64,000 nucleotides of DNA from Slackia equolifaciens (GTDB lineage Bacteria; Actinomycetota; Coriobacteriia; Coriobacteriales; Eggerthellaceae), in contig NZ_QIBX01000009.1 of NCBI RefSeq assembly GCF_003725995.1, forward strand, positions 30,315 to 94,314. Direction: 5' to 3'. The notes beneath the pieces are model-generated. The model was not told where the DNA came from. It saw nothing but the letters and a program-made list of their open reading frames with translations, and did not search any database. A program made the position numbers and the translations under genes. Below are positions 7,987-16,987 of this stretch, in pieces (position 1 is the stretch's first letter; each line of letters opens with the position of its first letter).

Positions 7987-9705
7987 CTAGATGGTCCACT
8001 CCTCCTGGTTGGTGTGGAGCCACTCGTGCGCAACATGCGAGAGGGGCTTCTCCAGGCAGGTCTTGTAGAGCTTCTGGATGTCCGGGTTGTCATGCGACAT
8101 CCTCAGGCTGTCCTCGGCGTCGAGCTTGTCCAGCACGGCGGTGCGCTCCTTGGCGAGCTCCCTGTTGAAGCGGATGGGCTGGCCGCCGCCGCCAACGCAG
8201 CCGCCGGGGCATGCCATGATCTCGACGAAGTCGTATGCGACCTCGCCGCTCTCTAGGGCGTTAAGCAACTTCTCGGTGTTTCCCAGGCCGCTTGCCACGG
8301 CGATCCTCACGGTCAGGCCGGCGGCGCTGAGCTCCTTCTCCATCCACGGATGTTCCGGCGTTGCGGCCGTGCAGTCGCAGGCCTCGAAACTCGCCGGGGC
8401 GCCCTCGAGGATGCTGACGGCAGTGCGCAGAGCCGCCTCCATGACGCCGCCGGTGCGGCCGAAGATCGTTGCCGCGCCGGTGGACAGGCCCAGCGGGCTG
8501 TCGAAGTCGGTCTCCTCCAGGGCGGCGCAGTCGACGGAGAACATGCGCAGCATACGGTCGAACTCGCGCACGGTGAGGACGGCGTCGACATCCCGGCCGC
8601 CCTCTGTGGAGAGCTCGGGGACATCGCACTCGTACTTCTTTGCAACACAGGGCATGACAGAGACGCAGAAGATCCTCTTCTTCCCACCTGCCTCGGCTGC
8701 CTCCCTGAGGGTGTTCTTGACAAGCGCGCCCATCATCTGGTGGGGCGACTTCGCGCTGGAGAGCTGTGGGACGATCTCCGGGTGATGCAGCTTGGCGAAG
8801 CGCACCCAACCAGGACAGCAGGAAGTGAACATGGGCCGGGGCTTGTCGCTCTTGACGAACTCGAGGAACTCGCTGCCCTCTTCCATGATGGTGAGGTCGG
8901 CGGCGAAGTCCGTGTCGAAGACCCGGTCGAAGCCCAGCGCCCTGAGCGCGCTCGCCATGCGCCCGGGGGTCGCCTGCTCGCGGCTGAGCTTGACGCCCTC
9001 GCCCCAGGCGGCGCGAACGGCGGGGGCAACCTGGACGACGGTCATGACCTCGGGGTCGAGGAGAGCGTCCAGCACCTTGTCGATGTCGCTGCGAGCGGTG
9101 AGGGCACCCGTGGGGCAGTGAGTGATGCACTGGCCGCACAGGGCGCAGCCCGCCTCGGAGATATCGAGCCCGTCTTTCACCGCGACGCTCGCGCCTGTGC
9201 CGGAACCGGACGGCTCCCAGACGGCGCAATGCTGGACCTTCTTGCAGAATGCGACGCATCGCATGCACTTGATGCACTTGGAGGAATCCCTGATCAGCGG
9301 GAAGTCCTCGTTCCAGGCACCTTTGGCGGGCATGTCACAGGTGCTTTCCCCCACTGCGAAGTCCGCGGCCAGCTTGCGCAGGGCGCAGGTGTCGACCCTG
9401 GCGCAGGAGGTGCACTCGGAGCGATGGGAGTCGAGCAGCGCCTCCACGTTTGCGCGGCGCATGGCGACCACCTGCGGGGTGTCCGTCCTCACCTCCATGC
9501 CCTCGCGAACGGGGGTGTTGCAGGCTGCGCAGGGGGCCTCCTCCCCCTCCACCTGGACCAGGCAGACGCGGCACGATCCGATGATGTTGAGGTCCTTCAG
9601 CGCGCACAGGGTGGGGATCTTGATCCCAAGCCCCGCCGCGGCGTCGAGGATGGTGGAGCCCTCGCTGGCGGAGGTCTCTCGTCCGTCAATGCTGAGCTTT
9701 ACCAT
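7987..9705 (-). CDS. hydA: [FeFe]-hydrogenase catalytic subunit
   Basis: The 572-aa product is a modular [FeFe]-hydrogenase that catalyses reversible H2 oxidation. In order it has an N-terminal [2Fe-2S] domain (CALKDLNIIGSCRVC...C), a His-Cys [4Fe-4S] motif (HRSECTSCARVDTC), two ferredoxin-type clusters (CIKCMRCVAFCKKVQHC and CALCGQCITHCPTGAL), and the H-cluster motifs TSCCPGW, MPCVAKKYE and MACPGGCVGGGGQP. A short C-terminal SSU-like region follows. No signal peptide is seen, so it is cytoplasmic. It overlaps the end of the upstream NuoF/GltD-type gene by a few bases, implying translational coupling. A gap of about 170 bases before the NAD kinase contains a TTGACA (7951-7956, minus strand) but no good -10 box. 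Confidence 0.93.
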   Translation of the reverse strand: MVKLSIDGRETSASEGSTILDAAAGLGIKIPTLCALKDLNIIGSCRVCLVQVEGEEAPCAACNTPVREGMEVRTDTPQVVAMRRANVEALLDSHRSECTSCARVDTCALRKLAADFAVGESTCDMPAKGAWNEDFPLIRDSSKCIKCMRCVAFCKKVQHCAVWEPSGSGTGASVAVKDGLDISEAGCALCGQCITHCPTGALTARSDIDKVLDALLDPEVMTVVQVAPAVRAAWGEGVKLSREQATPGRMASALRALGFDRVFDTDFAADLTIMEEGSEFLEFVKSDKPRPMFTSCCPGWVRFAKLHHPEIVPQLSSAKSPHQMMGALVKNTLREAAEAGGKKRIFCVSVMPCVAKKYECDVPELSTEGGRDVDAVLTVREFDRMLRMFSVDCAALEETDFDSPLGLSTGAATIFGRTGGVMEAALRTAVSILEGAPASFEACDCTAATPEHPWMEKELSAAGLTVRIAVASGLGNTEKLLNALESGEVAYDFVEIMACPGGCVGGGGQPIRFNRELAKERTAVLDKLDAEDSLRMSHDNPDIQKLYKTCLEKPLSHVAHEWLHTNQEEWTI

Positions 9706-11537
9706 TGCCCCAACCCCTTTCCGTTAAGCGCGCCCACGCCGTAGTGGTCGCAGCGTAGGCAGCGGCCGCATTCCTGAGCGGCCTCCTCGGCGCTCATGGG
9801 CAGTTCTACGTAGTCGAAGTCTCCCTTGCGATCGCGAGCCGGGCGCTCGGCGATGTTCACGCGGCCGTAGGCGGTGCGATCGTTGGGCCTTGCCGGCGGA
9901 ACCTCTGCACCGCAGTCGAGCTCGTGCTCGAAGCCGAGGTATGTGTCGATGTTGCGAGCGGCTGTCTTGCCGGCTGCGATCGCCATGATGACCGTCTTGG
10001 GGCCGGTCTGGCAGTCGCCGCCGACGAAGACGTTCTCGTGGCCCTTCGAGCGCAGGTAGCCGTCTGCCTCGAAGTAGGTCCTGTCCGCCGGCATGCCGAA
10101 CTCCTCGAAGGGGGCGCTCTCGATGGCCTGGCCGACTGCGATCAAGACGATGTCGGCCTCGATGGTCTCCTCGGGCTTTGCCGCTGCGACGGGGGCGGGG
10201 CGGCCGCGCTTGACCGCGCCGATGCGCTGGGGCTGGACCACGAGGGCCCTCGCGTTGCCGCCCGCGTCGGTCTCGATGCGCACGGGAGCCTGCAGGGTGA
10301 GCATCTCGACGCCCTCGGCGATGGCGGCCTCGACCTCCTCGGGGAGCGCCGTCATGTCCTCGAGCCTGCGGCGGTACGCCACGGTGACGCTCTCCGCTCC
10401 TGCTCGCACGGAGGTGCGGGCGCAGTCCATGGCGACATTGCCGCCGCCCACGACCACGACCTTCTTGCCGGAGAAGTCCGGGTACTCGTCGTCGCCGATC
10501 TTGCCCAGCAGGTCGACCGCGGACATGACGCCCGTCGCGTCTGCGCCCTCGATGTCCAGGGTCTTGCCCCCCTGGGCGCCGATGGCAACGTAGACGGCGT
10601 CGTACCAGCCGGCGATCTTGCACATCTCCTCAGCGTCGATCGCATGCTCGTAGTCCACCTGGATGCTGCCGGCGCCGAGAATGGCGCGGATGTCCTCGTC
10701 CAGGCGCTCGCGGGGGAAGCGGTAGGCGGGGATGCCGTAGCGCATCATGCCGCCGAGCTTCTTGCGGGACTCGTAGACCTGGACCTCGTGTCCCATGAGC
10801 GCGAGGTAGTAGGCGCAGGTCATGCCGCTGGGCCCGCCGCCGATGACGGCCACGCGCTTGCCCGTGGGCTCGGCGCACGCGGGGGTGGAGACCTTGTCGG
10901 CGCCGACGGTGTCGACGGCGAACTTCTTGATGCCGCGGATGTTGAGCGGCGCGTCGATCATGGTGCGGCGGCAGTGTGCCTCGCAGGGATGCTCGCAAAC
11001 CAGGGCGCATGCGGTGGGGAAGGGATTGTCCTTGCGGATCATCTTGACAGCGCCTGCGCAGTCGCCCTCCTGCACCAGGGAGATGTAGGCGGGGACGTTG
11101 ACGTGGGCGGGGCACTCGGTGACGCAGGGCACGGTCTGACGGGTGCCGGCGTCGCAGGTCGCCTTGGAGATGTGGCACTCGTACTCGTCCGCGAAGGACT
11201 CGAGGCCCTTGAGCACCTGTGCTCCGGCATCGTATCCGACGGCGCAGTCCGCCGTGTCCCTGAGCAGGCGCGCCCTCTTGGCGATCTCTGCCACGTCGGA
11301 GCGGTCGGCCTCGTAGCGGAGTACCTTGTCGAGCAGGGCCTTGATGCGCGGGATGCCCTCGCGGCAGGGCGTGCACTTGCCGCAGGTCTGGGCAGCGCTG
11401 GTCTCGAGCAGGCCCGCCTGCACCGCAATGGGGCACGTGCCGGGAGGCATGGCCTCGACGCGGCGCGCGTAGGCCTCGGAGAGCTCGACGATCTTGGCAT
11501 CGGCCTTCGAGCGCTCGTCAATCAGAATCATTGACAT
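9699..11537 (-). CDS. NuoF-tail/GltD-type NAD(P)H:acceptor oxidoreductase
   Basis: The 612-aa product combines two modules. Residues about 1-115 contain the C-terminal [4Fe-4S] region of NuoF/HydB-type flavoproteins (CGKCTPCREGIPRI, then C...C), without the NuoF FMN/NADH domain. The rest resembles the glutamate synthase small subunit (GltD): cysteine clusters CVTECPAHVNVPAY and CALVCEHPCEAHCRR, an FAD Rossmann motif VAVIGGGPSGMTCAYYLALM, and a second nucleotide-binding motif VVVVGGGNVAMDCART with a downstream Y-R-R that favours NADPH. A last C-x2-C pair (CGRCLRCD) lies near the end. It most likely links NAD(P)H to the hydrogenase or to ferredoxin. ATG 11537 has AGGAAGG upstream; the long open frame beyond is antisense or frame noise. 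Confidence 0.85.
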   Translation of the reverse strand: MSMILIDERSKADAKIVELSEAYARRVEAMPPGTCPIAVQAGLLETSAAQTCGKCTPCREGIPRIKALLDKVLRYEADRSDVAEIAKRARLLRDTADCAVGYDAGAQVLKGLESFADEYECHISKATCDAGTRQTVPCVTECPAHVNVPAYISLVQEGDCAGAVKMIRKDNPFPTACALVCEHPCEAHCRRTMIDAPLNIRGIKKFAVDTVGADKVSTPACAEPTGKRVAVIGGGPSGMTCAYYLALMGHEVQVYESRKKLGGMMRYGIPAYRFPRERLDEDIRAILGAGSIQVDYEHAIDAEEMCKIAGWYDAVYVAIGAQGGKTLDIEGADATGVMSAVDLLGKIGDDEYPDFSGKKVVVVGGGNVAMDCARTSVRAGAESVTVAYRRRLEDMTALPEEVEAAIAEGVEMLTLQAPVRIETDAGGNARALVVQPQRIGAVKRGRPAPVAAAKPEETIEADIVLIAVGQAIESAPFEEFGMPADRTYFEADGYLRSKGHENVFVGGDCQTGPKTVIMAIAAGKTAARNIDTYLGFEHELDCGAEVPPARPNDRTAYGRVNIAERPARDRKGDFDYVELPMSAEEAAQECGRCLRCDHYGVGALNGKGLGQW

Positions 11538-11557
11538 GGTGTCGGGCACCTTCCTCT

Positions 11558-11863
11558 CTAGCCGAACCTGTAGACGACACCCATCATGGGCTTGGGGTTC
11601 TCCCACTTGGACAGGATGCTCCCCTCGCATGCGATGCGGCAGGTGCCGCACTCGAGGCAGCCGGCGTAGTCGAAGGACTTGCGGCCGTCGGGGCCAACCT
11701 TGTAGAGGGCGGCGGGGCACACGCGGACCAGCTTGCCGAACTCGGCGTCGTCGAGCTGGTCGATGTCGTCGTTGCAAAAGCCGATATGGACGTTCTCCTC
11801 GTCCACGTTGTACTTGTTGGCGGCGATGTACTCGCTCACGTTGACAGTGATGTTCAGGCTCAT
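11558..11863 (-). CDS. fixX: FixX-like ferredoxin
   Basis: The 101-aa protein is a FixX-type ferredoxin that normally partners the FixC/ETF-quinone oxidoreductase flavoprotein. Near the C-terminus it has the cluster motif CLECGTCRIAC, with an upstream CPA (RVCPAALYK), the usual FixX arrangement. Its ATG overlaps the stop of the fixC-like gene in an ATGA configuration, showing translational coupling. Together with FixC and ETF beta/alpha in the same cluster it completes a FixABCX-like set. Confidence 0.88.
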   Translation of the reverse strand: MSLNITVNVSEYIAANKYNVDEENVHIGFCNDDIDQLDDAEFGKLVRVCPAALYKVGPDGRKSFDYAGCLECGTCRIACEGSILSKWENPKPMMGVVYRFG

Positions 11864-13173
11864 AGTGACATCAGCGCTCCCTTCACTTCCTTGAGCAGCT
11901 TGAAGAGGCCTCGCTTCTTGACGATGGGCATGAGGCGCTTGCGCAGGGGCTGGGACGGGGTGCCATCCACGACGAACATGGAGTTGAAGATCTCGCTGAC
12001 CATCTTGGGGTACTCGGTGAAGAGGCGATCCCAGCTCTCCATGGTGTGGGGCCAGTCCTTGAAGGTCTCCAGGTCCTTGATGACGAAGGAATCCCTCAAT
12101 TTTGACTCGTAGGAGGAAAGGCCCGCCGCCGAGACGTCCTGCCTGTCGATGGCGTCGCATGCCGCCTCTGCCGCGATCTGGCCGGACGCCACCGCCAGAT
12201 CCATGCCGCGGACGACGTAGCCCAGGTTCATGCAAAGCATGGCCGCGTCGCCTGCCACAAGGGCACCCGGGTGCACTAGCTTGGGGATCATGTTGTAGCC
12301 GCCCTCGGGCACCATGTGGCCGGAGTGCTCGACGACCTTGGCGCCGCGGATGATGGGGGCGACGGCAGGGTGGTTCTTGAAGTCCTCAAGGGCCTGGTAG
12401 ATGGTGGTGTCAGACTTGCTGAGGTTCTCGATGGTGGCCACGAGGCCCAGGCTGATCGACTCCTTGTTGGTGTAGAGGAAGCCGCCTCCCACGTTTCCGT
12501 GGGTGCAGTCGCCCACGAAGAGCATGGCCGCGCCCTCACCTTCCTTGCACAGGAAGCGGGACTCGATGGTCTCTGCCGGGAGCTGGAAGACCTCCTTGAT
12601 GCCGACTGCCATCTCGTTGGGCTTGGGGCGCCTGGCGCCCAGGCCGCGCTCGGTGAGCAGGCTGTTGCACCCCTCGGCGATGATGGTGACATAGGCGGTG
12701 ATGTCGTCCTCGCCGGCGCGGATGCCAATCACGTTGCCGGCCTCGTCCTTGAGCAGCTCCTCGACGGCGATTCCGGGGATGATGTCGCATCCGGCGTCCT
12801 CGCAGATGCCCATGAGCCACTGGTCGAAGTCGCCTCGCAGGACAGAGTAGCTGTCCTGGCCCTCCATGCCGAGCTCGCGGCTGGTGAAGTCAAGGGTCAG
12901 GTTGCTCTCGGGGTCCATGATAGCGATGCGCTCATGGGTGATCCTGCGCTCGAACGGGATGTCCTCCCAGGCGATCTCGCCGCCTGCGTACTCGTCGATG
13001 ACACGCCTGAGCGAGTGCGCGTAGATGCGACCGCCGGTCATGTTCTTGGCGCCGGCGTACTCGCCGCGCTCGACAACGAGGACGCTCTTGCCCCTCTTTG
13101 CCGCAACATAAGCAGCGATGGCGCCCGCGCAGCCGCATCCGACGACAATGATGTCGAAGTCGCGTTCCTCCAT
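11860..13173 (-). CDS. fixC: FixC-like ETF-quinone oxidoreductase flavoprotein
   Basis: The 437-aa product is an FAD flavoprotein of the FixC/ETF:quinone oxidoreductase family. It begins MEERDFDIIVVGCGCAGAIA, a dinucleotide-binding motif, followed by an ERG at the end of strand 2. It carries KNMTGGRIYAH and, near the end, VAGDAAMLCMNLGYVVRGMD, the usual second FAD-binding segment. ATG 13173 is preceded by a strong GGAGGAACG site; the longer frame to 13239 lacks one. The gene is coupled to the FixX-like ferredoxin. In FixABCX complexes this subunit accepts electrons from ETF and passes them on. Here the acceptor, whether quinone, ferredoxin or an isoflavone reductase, is not known. Confidence 0.88.
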   Translation of the reverse strand: MEERDFDIIVVGCGCAGAIAAYVAAKRGKSVLVVERGEYAGAKNMTGGRIYAHSLRRVIDEYAGGEIAWEDIPFERRITHERIAIMDPESNLTLDFTSRELGMEGQDSYSVLRGDFDQWLMGICEDAGCDIIPGIAVEELLKDEAGNVIGIRAGEDDITAYVTIIAEGCNSLLTERGLGARRPKPNEMAVGIKEVFQLPAETIESRFLCKEGEGAAMLFVGDCTHGNVGGGFLYTNKESISLGLVATIENLSKSDTTIYQALEDFKNHPAVAPIIRGAKVVEHSGHMVPEGGYNMIPKLVHPGALVAGDAAMLCMNLGYVVRGMDLAVASGQIAAEAACDAIDRQDVSAAGLSSYESKLRDSFVIKDLETFKDWPHTMESWDRLFTEYPKMVSEIFNSMFVVDGTPSQPLRKRLMPIVKKRGLFKLLKEVKGALMSL

Positions 13174-13270
13174 CGTTCCTCCAATCAGTAAGACACGCGC
13201 TTTGCCGGAACAACAATCCATGAGGTCCATATCCTGCATGCGTACCGGCTTCGCATGTTGCCCTCAGTCG

Positions 13271-13317
13271 ACGGGCCGGAGGCGCGGCGCAGCTGCTTGC
13301 CCGCTCCTCCGGCCCGT
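13271..13317 (-). promoter_or_regulatory. Long intercistronic stem-loop downstream of dzr
   Basis: A perfect 12-bp inverted repeat (ACGGGCCGGAGG / CCTCCGGCCCGT) with a 23-base loop that itself contains GCAGCTGC. It lies in the 200-base gap between the daidzein reductase gene and the FixC-like gene. No T-run follows on the minus strand. An mRNA processing or stability element, or a partial attenuator, is more likely than a full terminator. Confidence 0.5.
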
Positions 13318-13374
13318 TTGGTCAGAAGCGCCTCAAATCAAGGGTGTGGGTCCTTGGCTTCAGCGCCGTGTTGG

Positions 13375-15309
13375 CTACAGGTTGCAGCCAGCGATGTAGC
13401 CTTCGTGGACAGCGTCCATGACCATGCGGGAGGCCTTGCAGTCGCCGATGCCGATGACCCTGACGTCCTCGCACTTCTCCTCGATCTGGGCGCGGAACTG
13501 GTTGAAGGTCGGGACGAAGCCAGAGGAGATGATTGTCTGGTCGACGTCCAGGGTCTCCAGGCCGCGGGGGCCGGCGAACATGGGCTTGCCGTCCTTGACG
13601 GCGACGAGCTGGGTGGAGGGCTTGATCGTGACTCCCGCCATACCCAGGCGAACCATGTAGGCGATGCCCATGACGCCGGGGACGAAGAACTCCGGGGAGC
13701 GGGTGGTGATGGTGACATCCTTGCCCCGCTCCTCCGCGAGGATCAGCGCGGTCTCGGCGCCCACGATGCCACCGCCGACAACGACGACCCTGTCGGCATC
13801 GCTCTTGCAGTCGTTGTCCAGGAAGTCCATCGCGTACACGACGGAGGGGTCGTCCTGGCCGTCGATGTTGAGGTTGCGCACGGTGGCGCCGCAGGCGACG
13901 ATGGCGACGTCGAAGCCGCCGGCTACAACGGTGTCTGCAGTGGCCTCCTCGTAGATGACCTCGATGCCCTCCTTCTTGAGCTGGGTCTCGTAGTAGGTGA
14001 TGAGGCGGCCGAGGTCCTCCTTGCTGTCGGAGACGGTAGCCTCCTTCAGAACGCCACCGATCTTGCGCTTCTCGTAGATGGTGACGTCATGGCCGCACTT
14101 CTTCGCGGTGATGGCAGCCTCGCAGCCAGCGGGGCCTGCGCCGATGATGATGACCTTCTTGGGAACCTCAGCCTGCGGGTAGACGGGTTCGTCGAACTTG
14201 TACAGGGCCGCGTTGACGGCGCACTGGACGACGCCGCCGGAGAGCATGCCGCGGTCATGGCAGCCGACGCCGCAACCGATGCAGGGCCTGATGTCCTCAG
14301 GACGCCCCTCAGCTGCCTTCTTGGCCCACATGGGGTCGGCGAGCGCGGGCTTGCCGATGCCGATGAAGTCGCAGACGCCGTCCTCGAGCAGCTTCTCGCC
14401 GATCTCGGGGGAGTAGATGCCGCCGCACAGCATGGTGGGGATGCTAACAGCGTCCTTGATCATCTTCGCTGCCTCGACGTGGTTGGCGCCGTGCTTGGAG
14501 AGCAGGCCGGCCGCGTTTATGACCTCTGCATGGGAACCCCAGGTGATGTTGATGGCGTCCGCACCGGCTGCCTCGCACATCTTGGCGACCTCGCAGGTCT
14601 CCTCGATGGTGATGCCGCCCGGTTCGAAGTCGATGCCGGAGAGTCGGATAGCCAGCGGGAGGTTGGGGCACTTCTTCTTGATGTCGCGGATGACCTCGAG
14701 CAGGAAGCGGGCGCGGTTGTGCAGGCTTCCGCCGTACATGTCGTTGCGGGTGTTGTTGCGCGGCGAGAGGAAGTTGCTCAGCAGGACGCCGCATGCCGCG
14801 TGGACGTCGACGATTTCGAAGCCCGCGGTCTGCGCGCGGAGTGCGCAGTCGCCGAAGTAACCGACGAAGTCGTGGATCTCCTCGATGGTGAGCTCGCGGG
14901 GAACAGCGCCGCCGTTCTCGTACCAGGGCTCCCACTGGATGCGGGAAGAGGAGATCAGGTCGTCACCGCGCACGAACGCCGCGTCGCGGCCCGGGTGGAC
15001 GATCTGCAGGCCGGGGATGGCCCCGTGCTGCTTGATGGTCTTTGCGAGGACGGACATGGGGCCGATGTAGTTGTCGCTGGCCAGGGACAGTCCGACATGG
15101 TGGAACTGGGTCACGCCAGCGTTGTCCATGAACACGATGCCGGTTCCACCGTCGGCAGCCTCAGCGTACGCCTTGAGGGAGGCCCAGCTGGGAGAGCCGT
15201 CCGGGTTGCCCAGCTCGGTGCCCATCGGCATGCGGATCGCTCGGTTCTCGACCTCTAGGTTACCGATGTAGCCGCGCTCGAAGGTCTTCGGATAGAACTT
15301 GTTCTTCAT
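13375..15309 (-). CDS. dzr: Daidzein reductase (OYE/2,4-dienoyl-CoA reductase family)
   Basis: The 644-aa product has an N-terminal old-yellow-enzyme TIM barrel (NLEVENRAIRMPMGTELG at the start). Next is a [4Fe-4S] region CIGCGVGCHDR...C, then an FAD-binding motif KKVIIIGAGPAGCEAAI and an NAD(P)-binding motif DRVVVVGGGIVGAETALILA. This is the domain order of 2,4-dienoyl-CoA reductase and BaiCD-type enzymes. Its size, and its position with a VOC epimerase, an SDR and a fumarate-reductase-like flavoprotein, match the daidzein reductase of described equol clusters, which reduces the C2-C3 double bond of daidzein to give dihydrodaidzein with NADPH. The substrate assignment rests on synteny and family. 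It is followed by the FixC/FixX genes, possible electron partners. Confidence 0.85.
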   Translation of the reverse strand: MKNKFYPKTFERGYIGNLEVENRAIRMPMGTELGNPDGSPSWASLKAYAEAADGGTGIVFMDNAGVTQFHHVGLSLASDNYIGPMSVLAKTIKQHGAIPGLQIVHPGRDAAFVRGDDLISSSRIQWEPWYENGGAVPRELTIEEIHDFVGYFGDCALRAQTAGFEIVDVHAACGVLLSNFLSPRNNTRNDMYGGSLHNRARFLLEVIRDIKKKCPNLPLAIRLSGIDFEPGGITIEETCEVAKMCEAAGADAINITWGSHAEVINAAGLLSKHGANHVEAAKMIKDAVSIPTMLCGGIYSPEIGEKLLEDGVCDFIGIGKPALADPMWAKKAAEGRPEDIRPCIGCGVGCHDRGMLSGGVVQCAVNAALYKFDEPVYPQAEVPKKVIIIGAGPAGCEAAITAKKCGHDVTIYEKRKIGGVLKEATVSDSKEDLGRLITYYETQLKKEGIEVIYEEATADTVVAGGFDVAIVACGATVRNLNIDGQDDPSVVYAMDFLDNDCKSDADRVVVVGGGIVGAETALILAEERGKDVTITTRSPEFFVPGVMGIAYMVRLGMAGVTIKPSTQLVAVKDGKPMFAGPRGLETLDVDQTIISSGFVPTFNQFRAQIEEKCEDVRVIGIGDCKASRMVMDAVHEGYIAGCNL

Positions 15310-15381
15310 GATCGCTCCAATTCAAGATGGGTCTGCCTTCCCCTGAGACAAGCAGGGGTATTGAGGCACCTTGATAGGTTG

Positions 15382-15885
15382 TTAGTGCTGCTGTGCCTTT
15401 TCAGCCTTCGCAGGGTCGAAACCCGACACCTTGGCGGCGAGGAGCTGAACGGGGCGCAGGAAAATGGGCACTGCGATGACAGCCAGGATAAGGACAACGG
15501 GCAGGTTGAACATGATGTCAGCCATTGCACCGGCAAGTCCCTTAGTGCCGAGACCGGCGATCAGGAAGTTGCAGAACGTGATGCAGATGCCCATGCAGAG
15601 GCCCAGCACCACAGCGCAGCACAGGTAAGAACCCAGGCCACCCGGCCTGAACTTGAACAGGCCGGCAAGCTTCATACCCCAGGTCATTGCCGGCACGAGC
15701 GTGCCGGCGGTAAAACCGACGCAGAAGCTGGAGATGAACGTGCCGACAACGGCCTCGACGGTCATGAAGTGGACGCCGAGCCTCATCTCGATGGAGATGT
15801 CGACGAACACAGTGAGGACGATGCCGAGAACGATGTTCATCGCAACGTTGACAAACAGAGCAAAGCCCTGTGGACCCTTGAACAT
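15382..15885 (-). CDS. Four-helix membrane protein within the equol cluster
   Basis: The 167-aa product has about four hydrophobic helices (GFALFVNVAMNIVLGIVLTV, then roughly residues 40-65, 85-110 and 125-150) and a basic, soluble C-terminal tail. It has no signal peptide or cofactor motif. A strong AAGGAGG site sits just upstream of the ATG at 15885. The gene lies between the dihydrodaidzein reductase and daidzein reductase genes in the same orientation. I do not recognise a family with certainty; a DUF2798-like small membrane protein is possible. A role in moving isoflavones across the membrane or in anchoring the complex is only inferred from position. Confidence 0.75.
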   Translation of the reverse strand: MFKGPQGFALFVNVAMNIVLGIVLTVFVDISIEMRLGVHFMTVEAVVGTFISSFCVGFTAGTLVPAMTWGMKLAGLFKFRPGGLGSYLCCAVVLGLCMGICITFCNFLIAGLGTKGLAGAMADIMFNLPVVLILAVIAVPIFLRPVQLLAAKVSGFDPAKAEKAQQH

Positions 15886-15981
15886 ATGTGACCCTCCTTG
15901 TAGAAGCCGATGGAGATAGTGCCGCTGACAAGGCAACGGCACTACTCAACGAAGACTCGATCTGAGCGAGAGGCGAGGGGG

Positions 15982-16842
15982 CTAGACCTCGATCTCGCCC
16001 TGCATGCCGCCGGTCACAGCGCCGGCGCAGCCGCCGTCGACGGGGATGTTGGCAGCGGTGATCTGGCGGGACTCGTCGGATGCCAGGAACAGGTAGGCGT
16101 AGGCGATGTCCATCGGGTCGATAGCCTGCTGGGTGGTCTGGGCTGCAACCAGGCCGCTTGCCATCTCCTTGGGGATGTTGGACATGGCCTCGGTCCAGAC
16201 CAGGCCCGGGGTGACGGAGTTGCAGCGGATGCCGAAGGGGCCGCCCTCAGCGGCGAGCTGGCGGGCCAGGGACAGGCAGGCGCCCTTGCAGGCAGCGTGG
16301 CAGGCCTGAGGGGAGTTGCTGCCCTGGAGGCCGACGGTGGAGGAGGTGATGATGATGGAGGCGCCGTCTGCCTTCTGCAGGTAGGGCCATGCGCAGTTGC
16401 AGACGTTGTAGACGAGGTCGAGCTCGTTCTTGATGCCGTAGTTCCAGATCTCCGGGGTCATCTCGCCGAAGGGGGCCATACCGGGGTGGGACGCGTTGTT
16501 GATGACGACGTCGATGCCGCCCATGAGCTCGGCGCACTCCTCAACCCACTTCTTCACGGCGTCGTAGTCAGACAGGTCGACGTCCATGCCGGCGGCCTGG
16601 TAGCCCTTGGCCTTCAGCTCGTCGGCGACGGAGGCTGCCACGCCGGGGGTGCGGCCGGAGCCGCAGACGAAGGCGCCGTGTGCGCACAGCAGCTCCTGGG
16701 TGACCCTGCCGACGCCCTTGGTGGTGCCGGTGAGCAGGATCTTCTTGCCCTTCAGGCGCTGGCCGACGGACTCCTCGGGGGAGATCCACTTACCGAACAC
16801 GGGTGCGCCGGGCATCTTGGGGACTTTGACTTCCTGTGCCAT
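15982..16842 (-). CDS. ddr: Dihydrodaidzein reductase (short-chain dehydrogenase)
   Basis: The 286-aa product is a classical-size SDR with an extended N-terminus. It shows the cofactor motif TGTTKGVG (residues 38-45), NNA in VVINNASHP, and the serine-bearing strand IIITSSTVG. Its equol-cluster position assigns it to dihydrodaidzein reductase, which reduces the C4 ketone to tetrahydrodaidzein. The catalytic YxxxK is odd: the sequence reads CHAACKGA, so the tyrosine position is His182, with Lys186 kept. The codon is CAC at 16299-16297. The ATG at 16842 has GGAAAGG upstream. The neighbours are the tetrahydrodaidzein reductase gene (145 bases upstream) and the membrane protein gene. Confidence 0.82.
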   Translation of the reverse strand: MAQEVKVPKMPGAPVFGKWISPEESVGQRLKGKKILLTGTTKGVGRVTQELLCAHGAFVCGSGRTPGVAASVADELKAKGYQAAGMDVDLSDYDAVKKWVEECAELMGGIDVVINNASHPGMAPFGEMTPEIWNYGIKNELDLVYNVCNCAWPYLQKADGASIIITSSTVGLQGSNSPQACHAACKGACLSLARQLAAEGGPFGIRCNSVTPGLVWTEAMSNIPKEMASGLVAAQTTQQAIDPMDIAYAYLFLASDESRQITAANIPVDGGCAGAVTGGMQGEIEV

Positions 16843-16987
16843 GGTTGGTTCCTTTCCTTGTCTTGGGCCGTCTTCCTTTGCAGCCCATCTTTGGCTCGCA
16901 AAATGCGGGCTCATGTCCTAGTGAGGAGACGATGCAGCGCAGCCTAGTCAGGATTGCACTGCAGCGCCATGCCATTGAGGCAGGGTG

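Noticed and set aside
5345..14000. Long open frames on the plus strand opposite the equol genes
   Set aside because: They arise from codon bias of the GC-rich minus-strand genes; composition is low-complexity and no domains are seen.
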